Positions 8,837 to 18,357 of a stretch of 64,000 nt of DNA are shown one piece after another; position 1 is the stretch's first letter; each line of letters opens with the position of its first letter. Location of the stretch: positions 62,001 through 126,000 of the forward strand of contig JAFABB010000014.1 in assembly GCA_023426245.1 (NCBI GenBank), given 5' to 3'. This DNA is from Bacillota bacterium. Its GTDB lineage: Bacteria; Bacillota; UBA4882; UBA8346. The translations under genes were made by a program, and so were the position numbers. Under the pieces are notes generated by a model that saw only the letters and a list, made by a program, of their open reading frames with translations, did not search any database and had not been told where the DNA came from.

Positions 8837-10381
8837 ATGGATTATATTCAAGAAAAAGCCCCGCCGGTGCGGGAAGATCGTTTAAAAGCCTGCAACGCAT
8901 TTGGCGGTCGTTGTTGTGAACTCGTGGAAGGAGCCAAAAAAGGTTGTTTGTATGGTATTAAGCGTACTTTTGCCCAGACTCAGGGTTGTCAATTGAATTT
9001 AAGTTTGGCGATTTTAAATACTCTGCGGGATACGGTGATCATCATCCACGCTCCGATTGGCTGCGGCGGCAGTAGTGTGGCGGCTGCCGGACTTACCAAG
9101 AATTTTCAAAAACTCCGGGATTCGAAAGCTGCCGGTTTGATTTGGCTCAATACGAACCTTGATGAATCGGACGTCATCAAGGGTGGTGAAGCCAAGCTGC
9201 GAGAGGCAGTACTTTATGCGGACCGGGAATTCCGCCCCAGTGCGATTGTGGTTGCCAATAGTTGCGTACCGGCGTTAATCGGCGATGATCTGGATGGAAT
9301 CCTGGCTCAACTCCAGTTGGAAGTGTCTGCTAAAATCGTTCCTGTCCATTGCGAAGGTTTTAAAACCAAAATACAGGCCAGTGCCTATGATGCCGTTTAT
9401 CATGGCATCTTGCGCAATCTGGTCGGCGTCCGCGAAGAAGAACAACGAGTACTTCCGGATGAACTAGAAGAGTTAACCGAAAAGTATAGGCGAAGCAGAA
9501 CCGTGAATATTTTGAACGTCTCGTCTATGAGCCGATTTGATGAGGATGAATTGCTACGCTTGGTCAAAGCGCTTGGCTTAAATGCCAGATTTCTTCCTTG
9601 CTATGCTCATCCCGATGATTTCGAGACCGTGTCCGAGACTGCCTTGAATGTCAGTATTTGCGCCACTCATGATGATTATTTCGTAGGCCATTTGTTAACG
9701 CAGTTTGGTATTCCCTTTGTTTTGCGGGCCATTCCGATCGGGATTATGAATACCAATAAATGGCTGCGGGATATTGCGAAATTTTTTAAAATCGAAGATA
9801 CCGCTGAACGTTTCATTGAAGCTGAAACCAAGGAATTGGAAACCACACTTGCTCCTTACCGGGAGATTCTCAAGGGAAAACGGGTCTTTCTGGCCGGCGG
9901 AGAAATCAGAACCCTTGCCAATGCCAGTTCTTTGGTGGAACTTGGATTGGAAGTGGTGGGAATGAAAGGCTACCATTATGACCAATTCGGTGACGATTTT
10001 TTGAACGATCTGAACCTGGATGAGAAAGTTCTTTTTAATATTGCCACCGGTCAACCTTTTGAGCAAGCCAACTTGTTGGCAAAGTTGAAACCTGACCTCT
10101 ATGTCGGCCATATTGGGGGCAATGGCTGGGCCGCGAAGCAAGGTATCCCGGTATTCCCCATTTTCGGTCAAACCGTTAATTATATGGGCTACAATGGAGT
10201 TTTTGAACTGGCCCGGAGACTGGTGAGAATACTTAAAAACCCGGTCTTTAACCGTAATTTAGCTGAGAATACCAGTTTACCTTACTTCGAAAATTGGTAC
10301 CAGCAAGATCCCTTTACTTATATCGATAAGAGTGTTTTAACGGCTAAGGAGCCGGGGGCTGAAGCAGTGACCGGTAACTAA
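8837..10381 (+). CDS. Nitrogenase-like component 1, D (alpha)-type subunit, pair A
   Basis: 514 residues. Cys51 (QGCQLNL), Cys76 (HAPIGCGG) and Cys143 (NSCVPALIGDD) match the three NifD P-cluster ligands. Cys275 (NVSICATHDDY) aligns with the cysteine that binds FeMo-cofactor in NifD, where the nifD in this window has VMCHRSINY. Other nitrogenase active-site positions differ: the Arg96 position is Ala, and the HH pair containing His195 (AGHH in the local NifD) is YD, while the Gln191 position is still Gln180. The His442 region also lacks an obvious matching histidine by manual alignment. It is therefore a complex-cofactor reductase with a changed active site; a MarD-like enzyme acting on methylthio compounds is the best guess. 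Confidence 0.85.
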   Translation: MDYIQEKAPPVREDRLKACNAFGGRCCELVEGAKKGCLYGIKRTFAQTQGCQLNLSLAILNTLRDTVIIIHAPIGCGGSSVAAAGLTKNFQKLRDSKAAGLIWLNTNLDESDVIKGGEAKLREAVLYADREFRPSAIVVANSCVPALIGDDLDGILAQLQLEVSAKIVPVHCEGFKTKIQASAYDAVYHGILRNLVGVREEEQRVLPDELEELTEKYRRSRTVNILNVSSMSRFDEDELLRLVKALGLNARFLPCYAHPDDFETVSETALNVSICATHDDYFVGHLLTQFGIPFVLRAIPIGIMNTNKWLRDIAKFFKIEDTAERFIEAETKELETTLAPYREILKGKRVFLAGGEIRTLANASSLVELGLEVVGMKGYHYDQFGDDFLNDLNLDEKVLFNIATGQPFEQANLLAKLKPDLYVGHIGGNGWAAKQGIPVFPIFGQTVNYMGYNGVFELARRLVRILKNPVFNRNLAENTSLPYFENWYQQDPFTYIDKSVLTAKEPGAEAVTGN

Positions 10382-10408
10382 TTATTTCATTTTTCCAGGA
10401 GGCGGGCC

Positions 10409-12700
10409 ATGATTGAGAAAGTTTCATTCAAGATATTCGGAATGACTTGTGCTTTGTGCTCAGCCATGATTGAATCGAGCCTGGAAAATGTGGATGGGAT
10501 TACAAAGGTTAAAGTGAATTATGCAACCGAAAAGGCAATTTTGGAATATGAAAACACCAAAGTCCATTTACCGGATATTCAAAAAGTCATCAAACATTTA
10601 GGATTTTTCGTGCCAGAAAATGAAGTGAAGACAGACGTCATCCCTGCGGTAGATCCTGGCGAAGTGGAAAGAAAACGTCTTTTACGTCAAGTGATTTTCG
10701 CCGCTTTTTTCAGTTTACCTTTAATATTAGCCATGATTTTGGGAGGGCTCGGTTTTTGCCATGATACGTTTGACCCCGCTACCCAAACCAAGTGGGGAAC
10801 TTTTGTCGAGTATTTACGATACAAGGCCTCAGGTTTACATGACTGGCGGTTACAACTGATCTTGGCAACTCCGGTTCAGTTTATTCTGGGTTTTCGATTT
10901 TACAAAAACTCCTTTTATGCATTACGAGTTAAAAAGGCAACCATGGACTTACTTGTAGCCCTGGGAACAACCGCTGCCTATTTTTATAGTTTATATATTT
11001 CACTTTTCCAGTCTTATACAGTCGTTCTGGGGATGAAAGATATCTATTTTGAAGCTTCTTCAGTGATTATCACTCTGGTTTTACTGGGAAAATATTTGGA
11101 ATTGGTGGCCCGGGGAAGAACGTCCCGGGCAATCCAGACTTTGATCACGCTCCGGCCCAAAATAGCCATGGTATTGCGGGAAGGAGCCGAAATCCCCACT
11201 CCAATTGAAAATGTTCGCCTCGGTGACCTCGTTCATGTAAAACCCGGAGAGCAGGTGCCGGTGGACGGTATCATTGTCGAAGGGTATTCGGCGGTTGATG
11301 AATCGATGCTAACCGGCGAAAGTTTACCTGTCGATAAGAAGGCTTTGGATACGGTCACCGGAGGATCACTCAACCGCTTTGGTTCGTTTACACTCCGGGC
11401 TACCGGTGTTGGGGAGCAGATGGTATTGTCCCGTATTATCGCAATGGTCGAAGAAGCTCAAAACAGTAAAGCGCTGATCCAAAAAATTGCCGATCGGGTC
11501 TGCGGTTATTTTGTTCCGGTGGTATTATTGATTTCCCTTTTTACGTTTCTATTTTGGTATTTTATTATTTACCATCAAACATTTTTCGTGATTGATAAAC
11601 CGATTCTTTATGCGGTGGCGGTTTTGGTGGTTTCATGTCCTTGTGCGCTGGGATTGGCAACACCGGCCGCCCTGATGGTTGGTATGGGGAAAGGCGCTCA
11701 AATGGGCATATTGATTAAAAATGGTGAAGAATTGGAAATTGCAAGTAAAATCAATGCTGTTGTTTTCGATAAAACCGGTACTCTAACTACTGGGAAATTG
11801 GAAGTGACAGACATTATTCTCCTCCCTGCGGGTAAAGGATTATTGAATGAAGCCGCAGTGTTGAAATTGGCGGCAATTGCTGAAAAACAATCCGAACATC
11901 CGCTGGGAAAGGCCATCTATCAAAGGGGAAAATCCGAAAGTGCCTTAGAAAATATGGATATTCAAAAGTTCGAAACCTTTCCCGGAAAGGGTGTTTATGC
12001 TGAAATTGACGGAGCATCGATATGGATTGGAACTCCAAGTTGGATGGTAGAAAATCGGATGAACACCCAAGAAGCCGAAACTAGACTTTCTTCCCTTTAT
12101 GAAGAGGGGAAAACAGCTGTATTGTTTGGGATCAATAAAAAATTGACGGCGATCATCGCTCTTTCAGACCAGCTAAAACTGAATGCTAAGGAAGTCGTGA
12201 GCACTCTTGAAAAAATGGACATCGAGGTTTTCATGCTTACCGGAGATAACCGGAAAACCGCCCAGGCAGTCGGGAATCAAGTCGGAATTCAAAAAATCAT
12301 TGCTGAAGTCCTGCCTCGAAATAAAGCGGCGGAAATCGAAGCTTTGAAAAAACAAGGCCGGATCGTAGCGATGATTGGCGATGGCATTAATGATGCTCCG
12401 GCTTTGGCTACATCGAATGTTGGGTTGGCAATGGGAAGCGGCTCCGATGTGGCGGTAGAAACAGGCGGGATCGTACTTCTGAAAGATGATTTAACTGCAA
12501 TTCCAACGGCTATTAAGTTAGCCCGGCGTACGATGAGAAAAATCAAACAAAATTTGTTTTGGGCTTTTATTTATAATCTACTGGGTATTCCGGTCGCTGC
12601 CAGCGGCAATTTAAATCCGGTGGTTGGGGCTGTGACAATGGCATTCAGTTCACTATCCGTTCTATTGAATTCACTTAGCCTTAAAAAGTTTAAAGGATAG
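10409..12700 (+). CDS. copA: Copper-translocating P1B-type ATPase (CopA-like)
   Basis: 763 residues. One N-terminal heavy-metal domain has GMTCALC (Cys14, Cys17). Eight membrane segments follow, with the CPC ion site in SCPCALGLATPAAL. The actuator motif is LTGESLPVDK, phosphorylation DKTGTLT, nucleotide domain SEHPLGKAI and hinge GDGINDAPAL. All catalytic motifs are present, so an active monovalent copper pump is expected. It is 27 bp after the nitrogenase-like D gene and 11 bp before the TauE-like gene, apparently in the same operon. Copper export or delivery is an unexpected neighbour for a nitrogenase-like enzyme; it may protect thiols and iron-sulfur assembly from copper. Confidence 0.9.
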   Translation: MIEKVSFKIFGMTCALCSAMIESSLENVDGITKVKVNYATEKAILEYENTKVHLPDIQKVIKHLGFFVPENEVKTDVIPAVDPGEVERKRLLRQVIFAAFFSLPLILAMILGGLGFCHDTFDPATQTKWGTFVEYLRYKASGLHDWRLQLILATPVQFILGFRFYKNSFYALRVKKATMDLLVALGTTAAYFYSLYISLFQSYTVVLGMKDIYFEASSVIITLVLLGKYLELVARGRTSRAIQTLITLRPKIAMVLREGAEIPTPIENVRLGDLVHVKPGEQVPVDGIIVEGYSAVDESMLTGESLPVDKKALDTVTGGSLNRFGSFTLRATGVGEQMVLSRIIAMVEEAQNSKALIQKIADRVCGYFVPVVLLISLFTFLFWYFIIYHQTFFVIDKPILYAVAVLVVSCPCALGLATPAALMVGMGKGAQMGILIKNGEELEIASKINAVVFDKTGTLTTGKLEVTDIILLPAGKGLLNEAAVLKLAAIAEKQSEHPLGKAIYQRGKSESALENMDIQKFETFPGKGVYAEIDGASIWIGTPSWMVENRMNTQEAETRLSSLYEEGKTAVLFGINKKLTAIIALSDQLKLNAKEVVSTLEKMDIEVFMLTGDNRKTAQAVGNQVGIQKIIAEVLPRNKAAEIEALKKQGRIVAMIGDGINDAPALATSNVGLAMGSGSDVAVETGGIVLLKDDLTAIPTAIKLARRTMRKIKQNLFWAFIYNLLGIPVAASGNLNPVVGAVTMAFSSLSVLLNSLSLKKFKG

Positions 12701-12711
12701 GAAAGAGATAC

Positions 12712-13932
12712 ATGCAGGAAAAAGTTATTTCGACCCCGGATGATAGAGGTAATTCGAATTTGAAGACTACTGAGAACCCGAAGAAAGCTTTGAAGCTTTT
12801 AATCGGCATCTTGACGGTCCTGATCGTCGGCATTATTGTGACGTTGGCATTGCATGTAAATGCTTTGGGATTTTTAAAGAAACTTTGGATGCTTCAGGAG
12901 TATGCGCATTTTCTTCCCAGTCCCGGAAAACATAGCGGATTTGGATTGTTGTTTATGCTTGGATTATTAACCTCCTTTCATTGCCTTGGGATGTGCGGTG
13001 GAATTATAATTTCCCAAACCATCAACGATTCAAACGGAATGAAAAGAGCTGAAGCCAAGGCCTGGATTTATCCTACTTTATTATATAATTCAGGCCGGGT
13101 GATTGCCTATACTTTGGTTGGAGCCATTATTGGCGGAGTGGGGCAGGCTATTACTTTGATCGGTATCTGGAAAGGCATTGTTCCTTTCATTGGTGGGTTA
13201 TTCATGTTGATCATGGGGATCAATCTTTTGGGTATTTTCCCGTTGTTACGGCGTTTCAATCTAAGTATGCCCTCTTTTGCCTTTAAAAAAATTCGTAGCC
13301 ATCATTATGGACCTTTTTTTATCGGAATTCTAAATGGCTTGATGCCTTGCGGACCGTTGCAAATTGTCCAACTCTATGCCCTCAGCACCGGAAGTATGAT
13401 TTTGGGGGCATTATCGATGTTTTGTTTTGCAATGGGAACGGTACCCTTATTATTCTCTTTTGGGGTTCTTTCTACCAAGCTCAATAATAAGCATACTGGC
13501 GGGATTATGAAAATCAGCGCCATCCTGGTGATGATTCTTGGGGTGGTGATGATGGGAAGAGGGCTGGCCCTTTCCGGAGTGAAACCGTCTCCGGATAAAA
13601 ATGTGATCAGTGTTGATACTTGTGTATCTCATGTTAAGGGAAACATCCAAACTGTTACTACGTCCATTCAGTCGGATCGTTTGCCGGCCATTGTGGTTCA
13701 AAAGGCCATCCCAGTCCGTTGGATCATGAAAGTTGACCGCGATAATCTAAACGGCTGCAATCATGCAATCACTATTCCTAAATTGAAAATCGAAGGAACA
13801 TTGCAAGTCGGAGAAAATTTAATTGAATTTACTCCCCAGGAAACCGGCGATATTATTTATACTTGCTGGATGGGCATGATCAAAAGCAAAATCACCGTGG
13901 TAGAAGATATTAAAAAATTAAAATTCAGATGA
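12712..13932 (+). CDS. TauE/SafE (UreH-like) membrane protein with C-terminal cupredoxin-like domain
   Basis: 406 residues. After an N-terminal hydrophobic segment comes a six-helix DsbD/UreH-like membrane domain with LLTSFHCLGMCGG and a second half NGLMPCGPLQ. The last 90 residues (about 310-406) look like a cupredoxin or plastocyanin-like fold with CNH, TPQETG and YTCWMGMI, a likely copper-binding Cys/Met set. Proteins with this membrane domain often accompany copper ATPases. Annotation as a sulfite exporter comes from family naming and should not be read as function. It overlaps the serine acetyltransferase frame by 4 bp. Confidence 0.75.
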   Translation: MQEKVISTPDDRGNSNLKTTENPKKALKLLIGILTVLIVGIIVTLALHVNALGFLKKLWMLQEYAHFLPSPGKHSGFGLLFMLGLLTSFHCLGMCGGIIISQTINDSNGMKRAEAKAWIYPTLLYNSGRVIAYTLVGAIIGGVGQAITLIGIWKGIVPFIGGLFMLIMGINLLGIFPLLRRFNLSMPSFAFKKIRSHHYGPFFIGILNGLMPCGPLQIVQLYALSTGSMILGALSMFCFAMGTVPLLFSFGVLSTKLNNKHTGGIMKISAILVMILGVVMMGRGLALSGVKPSPDKNVISVDTCVSHVKGNIQTVTTSIQSDRLPAIVVQKAIPVRWIMKVDRDNLNGCNHAITIPKLKIEGTLQVGENLIEFTPQETGDIIYTCWMGMIKSKITVVEDIKKLKFR

Positions 13933-14900
13933 TGGATGAGGAGGTGAGTAATATTCTATTGAACCAATGGCTTAACGAAGATCTGCCTGAAGTTACGAAA
14001 GCGCTGGAAAATATCAATGAAAATCATTTTTTTAAAGAAAGAACCATTGGATTTGCGGGAAAAGAAAGTGTATATAAAGTCCTCCAGCATATCCGTTCCG
14101 CTTTGTTTCCCGGAGTCTATGAAAAATATCCGATTGATGAATCGCGGGTCAATATTTTGATTGGAAATAATCTGCGCATCGCCGCAGTTGAGCTCAGCAT
14201 GCTGATTCAAAAAGCATTGATCAATATTTGTACCAAGCTGGAGAAAAATTCCCGGGATAGTTGTTCTGAATGTGAAGAGCAAGCTCATGAAATTACAATC
14301 CGGCTGGTGAAACTGCTTCCGGAAATTCGTGAAAAACTGCATACCGACATTCAGGCAGCCTATAATGGAGATCCGGCAGCCCTTTCAACCGAGGAGATTT
14401 TGTTAAGTTATCCGGCAATTGAAGCAATCAGTATTTACCGGATTTCCCATGTGTTATACCAAAATGAAGTACCGTTGATTTCGAGGATTATGACTGAATA
14501 TGCCCATCAATTGACGGGAATCGATATTCATCCCGGAGCGGAAATCGGCGAGTCGTTTTTTATCGACCACGGCACAGGCGTAGTGATTGGCGAAACTTGC
14601 ACTATCGGGAAGAATGTAAAGTTATATCAAGGAGTTACACTGGGCGCGAAAAGTTTTCCCCTGGATGAGGACGGTAACCCGGTAAAAAAAATCAAACGGC
14701 ACCCTGATATTGAAGATAATGTGGTAATCTATGCGGGTGCTACGATTTTAGGCGGCGATACGGTTATCGGACACGATTCGGAAATCGGCGGCAACGTCTG
14801 GTTAACTCATTCAACCCCGCCATATTCCAAAGTTTATAATGTTCAACCTTCTCCGGTGATTAAACCGAAAAATTTTATTACGGAGGATTTTTCAGTATAG
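13929..14900 (+). CDS. cysE: Serine O-acetyltransferase (CysE/EpsC type)
   Basis: Makes O-acetylserine from serine and acetyl-CoA, the carbon acceptor for sulfide. The C-terminal half is a left-handed beta-helix of hexapeptide repeats with IDIHPGAEIG, IDHGTGVVIGE and KRHPDIEDNV; the catalytic His/Asp lie in FIDHGTG. The long N-terminal helical part fits the EpsC-like branch. ATG 13929 has no ribosome site. A strong GAGGAGGTGAG at 13938-13948 instead points eight bases on to ATT 13953 in the same frame, so an ATT start is possible; translational coupling to the upstream gene is the alternative. Confidence 0.88.
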   Translation: MMDEEVSNILLNQWLNEDLPEVTKALENINENHFFKERTIGFAGKESVYKVLQHIRSALFPGVYEKYPIDESRVNILIGNNLRIAAVELSMLIQKALINICTKLEKNSRDSCSECEEQAHEITIRLVKLLPEIREKLHTDIQAAYNGDPAALSTEEILLSYPAIEAISIYRISHVLYQNEVPLISRIMTEYAHQLTGIDIHPGAEIGESFFIDHGTGVVIGETCTIGKNVKLYQGVTLGAKSFPLDEDGNPVKKIKRHPDIEDNVVIYAGATILGGDTVIGHDSEIGGNVWLTHSTPPYSKVYNVQPSPVIKPKNFITEDFSV

Positions 14901-14935
14901 CAATCTTAGAGAATCAAGTAAAGGAGTGAAGCAAA

Positions 14936-15694
14936 ATATTACAAAAAGGAAACCGATTTTATGTATGGGTGGTGTTATTATTATCCTTTACTATCTCCGG
15001 CGGGTGGTCATCTTCGGAGTCGGTGCTTAAAGCCGAGAATATGGCAATGCCTCAAGAATATGAAGGGTATTTGATAACAGCTCATTCCCTTAATATGCAT
15101 GTTGACCCGGGGAAGATCACCAAAGAATGCATATTGTTGTCTGAATGCGCAGTCAGCGGTTACGGTATTTCCGTCAAACAAGCTGATGGTACATATAAAT
15201 TCTATCCATTTGATGGAAAGGGTCAGGAACTGGCAAAAGATATTTTGGCTAAAACCCCAAAAATTGCTGGAATTCAGATTGTTGCATCCGGCACATTGGA
15301 GGGAATCATTTTAAAAGTTTCAACCCTTTCGGAAAAGGCTATAGCTGAACCGGTAGCCGTTGAATTGACTGGATACCTTATCGATAAATGCTGCAGCGGA
15401 ACGATCGACCCAGCAAAACATACTTTAAAATGCCTGCAAATGGAATCATGCGCAGCGACGGGTTATGGAATCCTGGTCCAGCAAACAAAGGGCTCATTGA
15501 AGTTCTATAAATTCGATCTCAAAGGCCATAATTTGGCAGTGGAATATGTAAAAAAAGCCACTAAAAAAGATAATATCACAATCACAGTCAAGGGAACTTG
15601 GGATGGGGACATTTTGAAAGTATCTTCATTTGCTGCAACAATTATAAAATTACAAAGCCAAAGGCGGGAAGACCTGCCGGATCGTTATCATTAA
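14936..15694 (+). CDS. Secreted protein with two tandem Cys-containing repeats, function unknown
   Basis: About 252 residues not assigned to a family I know. A signal peptide (basic KGNR, then VWVVLLLSFTISGG) precedes two homologous repeats of roughly 85 residues. Each repeat has GYLI, DPGK/DPAKHT, a Cys-x6-Cys pair (KECILLSECAVSGYG and KCLQMESCAATGYG), KFYxFDxKG and a final strand LKVS. The second repeat adds a CC pair (DKCCSG). The first conventional start is GTG 14969, inside the hydrophobic core of the signal. AAGGAGTG at 14921-14928 fits an in-frame ATA at 14936, which gives a full signal peptide; that start is tentative. Metal or heme binding outside the membrane is possible. Confidence 0.6.
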   Translation: MLQKGNRFYVWVVLLLSFTISGGWSSSESVLKAENMAMPQEYEGYLITAHSLNMHVDPGKITKECILLSECAVSGYGISVKQADGTYKFYPFDGKGQELAKDILAKTPKIAGIQIVASGTLEGIILKVSTLSEKAIAEPVAVELTGYLIDKCCSGTIDPAKHTLKCLQMESCAATGYGILVQQTKGSLKFYKFDLKGHNLAVEYVKKATKKDNITITVKGTWDGDILKVSSFAATIIKLQSQRREDLPDRYH

Positions 15695-15755
15695 AAATTA
15701 ATTTCGCAAGAGCCATTTTGTTTCACCATACATAAGCTAAAGGTGATGATCAAGT

Positions 15756-15789
15756 GCCGATATCCGGGGGATGCCCCATCCGTATCGGC
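15756..15789 (+). other. Intergenic hairpin upstream of the cystathionine beta-synthase gene
   Basis: GCCGATA (15756-15762) pairs with TATCGGC (15783-15789), with an inner GGGG/CCCC stem. No T-run follows, so it is more likely an mRNA processing or stability element than a terminator. Confidence 0.5.
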
Positions 15790-15821
15790 CTGGAGCAAAT
15801 ACAAGACAAGGATAGATTGGA

Positions 15822-17192
15822 ATGATTTCAGCTAAAAAACTAATAAATTTCATCGGAAATACGCCGCTGGTTGAGGTAAATTGCTTTGATGTAGGGTTTT
15901 GCCATTTATTTTTAAAACTGGAATCTCAAAATCCCGGTGGTTCGATCAAAGACCGGATTGGCCTGTCCATGATCGAACAGGCTGAAAAAGAAGGTAAAAT
16001 TAAGCCGGGAGATACTTTAGTTGAAGCGACGGCAGGAAATACTGGAATCGGGTTGGCTTTGGCCGCTATCGTCAAAGGGTATCGGCTCATTTTGGTGATT
16101 CCGGATAAAATGAGTATCGAAAAAATCAATCATTTAAAGGCCATGGGAGTGGAGATCCTGATTACCAGATCCGATGTGGCGAAAGGCCACCCGGAATACT
16201 ATCAAGATTATGCCCAAAGAATAGCAGAGGAGACTCCGAACTCGTTTTTTATCAACCAATTCAATAATCCGGCTAATCCGCTGGCCCATGAATTAACCAC
16301 CGCGCCGGAGATTTGGGAACAGACAGAACACCGGGTTGACGCGATTGTGGTGGGGGTTGGTTCAGCCGGCACTTTGAAAGGGCTCACCGATTATTTTAAA
16401 AAAATTAAGCCGGATCTGGAAATTATCCTGGCCGACCCTTTGGGTTCGATTTTGGCAGATTATGTAAACCAAAATAAAATAACACTGGCCGGCAGTTGGT
16501 TGGTAGAAGGAATTGGTGAAGATTTTGTACCGGCTCAATTTGATTTGACGCTGGTAAAAAAAGCCTATTCCATCAGTGATGAGGAGAGCTTTACCGCCGC
16601 CAGAACCTTATTACGGAAAGAAGGCATATTGGCTGGTTCTTCCAGCGGAACTCTCATCAGCGCCGCGGTTAAATATGCAAGGGAACAACGCGAACCCAAG
16701 AATATCGTTACATTTGTCTGCGACAGCGGCAATAAATATTTGACCAAAATGTTTAATGATTTTTGGATGGCCGATCAAGGATTTATCCGGAAGGAACGCC
16801 AGGGGAATATCGAAGATTTGGTTACCCGTAAATATTCCGAACGGGCCGTAATTACCGTAAAGCCGGAGGATACCTTGCTGCTTGCCCATTCCAAAATGCG
16901 GATGTATGATATCTCACAAATTCCGGTGGTTGCCGCCGATGAGGTTATAGGGATTATTGACGAGTGGGATATATTGACAGCCGTTGAAAACGGTGCGGAA
17001 GCGATTTTTAACCAACCGGTCAAGGATTATATGTCCAAAGATATCATTTTCGTGTCGAGTAACGATGAATTGGAAGAAGTCATCACTATTTTGAAGCAAG
17101 GGTTTTTAGTAATTGTCAAAAAAGCGAATCAATTTTATGGTTTGATCACTAAGATGGATTATATCAACTATGTGTGCAAGAAATTGAAATAG
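15822..17192 (+). CDS. Cystathionine beta-synthase / cysteine synthase with C-terminal CBS domain pair
   Basis: 456 residues. Residues about 1-320 form a fold-type II PLP enzyme with PLP lysine in PGGSIKDRIG, the asparagine loop EATAGNTGIG and GVGSAGTLKG. Two CBS modules follow (about 335-456; DISQIPVVAADEVIG and YMSKDIIFVS), as in full-length cystathionine beta-synthases, where they bind adenosyl ligands. It can join serine or O-acetylserine to homocysteine or sulfide. Together with the upstream CysE and the downstream gamma-enzyme it covers sulfide capture and transsulfuration. The CBS modules suggest allosteric control by S-adenosylmethionine or a nucleotide, which is inference. Confidence 0.87.
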   Translation: MISAKKLINFIGNTPLVEVNCFDVGFCHLFLKLESQNPGGSIKDRIGLSMIEQAEKEGKIKPGDTLVEATAGNTGIGLALAAIVKGYRLILVIPDKMSIEKINHLKAMGVEILITRSDVAKGHPEYYQDYAQRIAEETPNSFFINQFNNPANPLAHELTTAPEIWEQTEHRVDAIVVGVGSAGTLKGLTDYFKKIKPDLEIILADPLGSILADYVNQNKITLAGSWLVEGIGEDFVPAQFDLTLVKKAYSISDEESFTAARTLLRKEGILAGSSSGTLISAAVKYAREQREPKNIVTFVCDSGNKYLTKMFNDFWMADQGFIRKERQGNIEDLVTRKYSERAVITVKPEDTLLLAHSKMRMYDISQIPVVAADEVIGIIDEWDILTAVENGAEAIFNQPVKDYMSKDIIFVSSNDELEEVITILKQGFLVIVKKANQFYGLITKMDYINYVCKKLK

Positions 17193-17202
17193 AGGAGCAA
17201 AC

Positions 17203-18357
17203 ATGGAGCAATACGGATTCTCTACCAAATCAATTCATATTGGGCAGGAACCGGACAGCGCCACCGGCGCCATCATCACTCCGATTTATGCCACTTCAAC
17301 CTTTGTACAGGAAAGTCCCGGTAAACATAGGGGTTATGAGTATTCGCGCAGCGGTAATCCTACCCGGGCTGCTTTGGAAAAATGCATCGCCACGCTGGAA
17401 GAAGGAACGGCCGGATTCGCTTTCTCCTCCGGATTGGCAGCCGAGTCGGCCATCCTGGATATGCTTGAACCCGGCTCGCATATTATTGCGACCAACGATC
17501 TTTATGGGGGAACATTCCGGCTTTTTGAGCGGGTAAAAAAGGATCTCAATCAGCTTGAAGTATCGTATATAGATATGACTAAACCGGAGGAGATCGCGGC
17601 AAATATCCAACCGAATACCAAAATGATCTGGGTGGAAACTCCGACCAATCCTTTATTGAAAATCGTCGATTTAGAAAAAATTGCCGCCCTGGCCACAAAG
17701 CATAAGTTAATCAGTGTTTGTGACAATACCTTTGCAACGCCTTATCTCCAAAAACCTTTACAATTTGGGTTTGATATCGTAGTCCATTCGGCGACCAAAT
17801 ATCTGAATGGACACTCGGATATTATCGCCGGTATTGTGGTTACCAATCACGACCAATTAATACCCAAAATAAAATTTTTACAAAATGCCGTTGGCTCTAT
17901 CCTGTCGCCCTTTGATTCTTTTTTGTTATTGCGCGGCTTAAAGACGTTAGCCGTAAGAATGCGGGCCCATTGCCAAAATGCCAGAACTATCGCTGAATTT
18001 TTGGCGCAGCATGTCAAAGTTGAAAAAGTGCTTTATCCCGGGTTGGCCACGAATCCTTATCATCCAATCGCCAGCGAACAGATGACGGATTTTGGCGGGA
18101 TGATTACGCTTTTCCTGAAAGGCGATTCGGCTGCTACCATCAAATTTCTGGAGAACACCCGGTTATTTTCGCTGGCTGAAAGTCTGGGCGGGGTGGAAAG
18201 TCTGATCGAAGCCCCGGCGCTGATGACGCATGCTTCAATTCCGAAGGAAATTCGCGAGCAAAACGGAATTTATGATAATCTGGTGCGGTTATCAGTTGGA
18301 ATAGAGGATGCGGCCGATTTAACCAACGATTTGGATCAAGCTTTGCGTTTTATTTGA
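17203..18357 (+). CDS. Cystathionine gamma-synthase/lyase (Cys/Met metabolism PLP enzyme)
   Basis: 384 residues of the fold-type I Cys/Met PLP family. Visible are the SRSGNPT-like YEYSRSGNPTR, the SSGLAAE loop, VETPTNPLL, DNTFATP and the PLP lysine in HSATKYLNGH. These enzymes interconvert cystathionine, homocysteine and cysteine; gamma-lyase, gamma-synthase and O-acetylhomoserine sulfhydrylase are hard to tell apart by eye. Pairing with the CBS gene 10 bp upstream favours reverse transsulfuration (homocysteine to cysteine). It is the last gene of operon A. Confidence 0.85.
   Translation: MEQYGFSTKSIHIGQEPDSATGAIITPIYATSTFVQESPGKHRGYEYSRSGNPTRAALEKCIATLEEGTAGFAFSSGLAAESAILDMLEPGSHIIATNDLYGGTFRLFERVKKDLNQLEVSYIDMTKPEEIAANIQPNTKMIWVETPTNPLLKIVDLEKIAALATKHKLISVCDNTFATPYLQKPLQFGFDIVVHSATKYLNGHSDIIAGIVVTNHDQLIPKIKFLQNAVGSILSPFDSFLLLRGLKTLAVRMRAHCQNARTIAEFLAQHVKVEKVLYPGLATNPYHPIASEQMTDFGGMITLFLKGDSAATIKFLENTRLFSLAESLGGVESLIEAPALMTHASIPKEIREQNGIYDNLVRLSVGIEDAADLTNDLDQALRFI

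Noticed and set aside
9695..10171. Long minus-strand frames inside the nitrogenase-like and other genes
   Set aside because: They are antisense to strongly conserved coding sequence, with no ribosome sites or recognisable domains.
7455..10381. Pair A as vanadium or iron-only nitrogenase
   Set aside because: No VnfG/AnfG-like subunit, the Arg96 and His195 positions are changed, and the context is sulfur, not nitrogen.
12712..13932. TauE-like protein as a sulfite exporter
   Set aside because: The UreH/DsbD-like fold, cupredoxin tail and adjacent copper ATPase make copper handling more likely than sulfite export.
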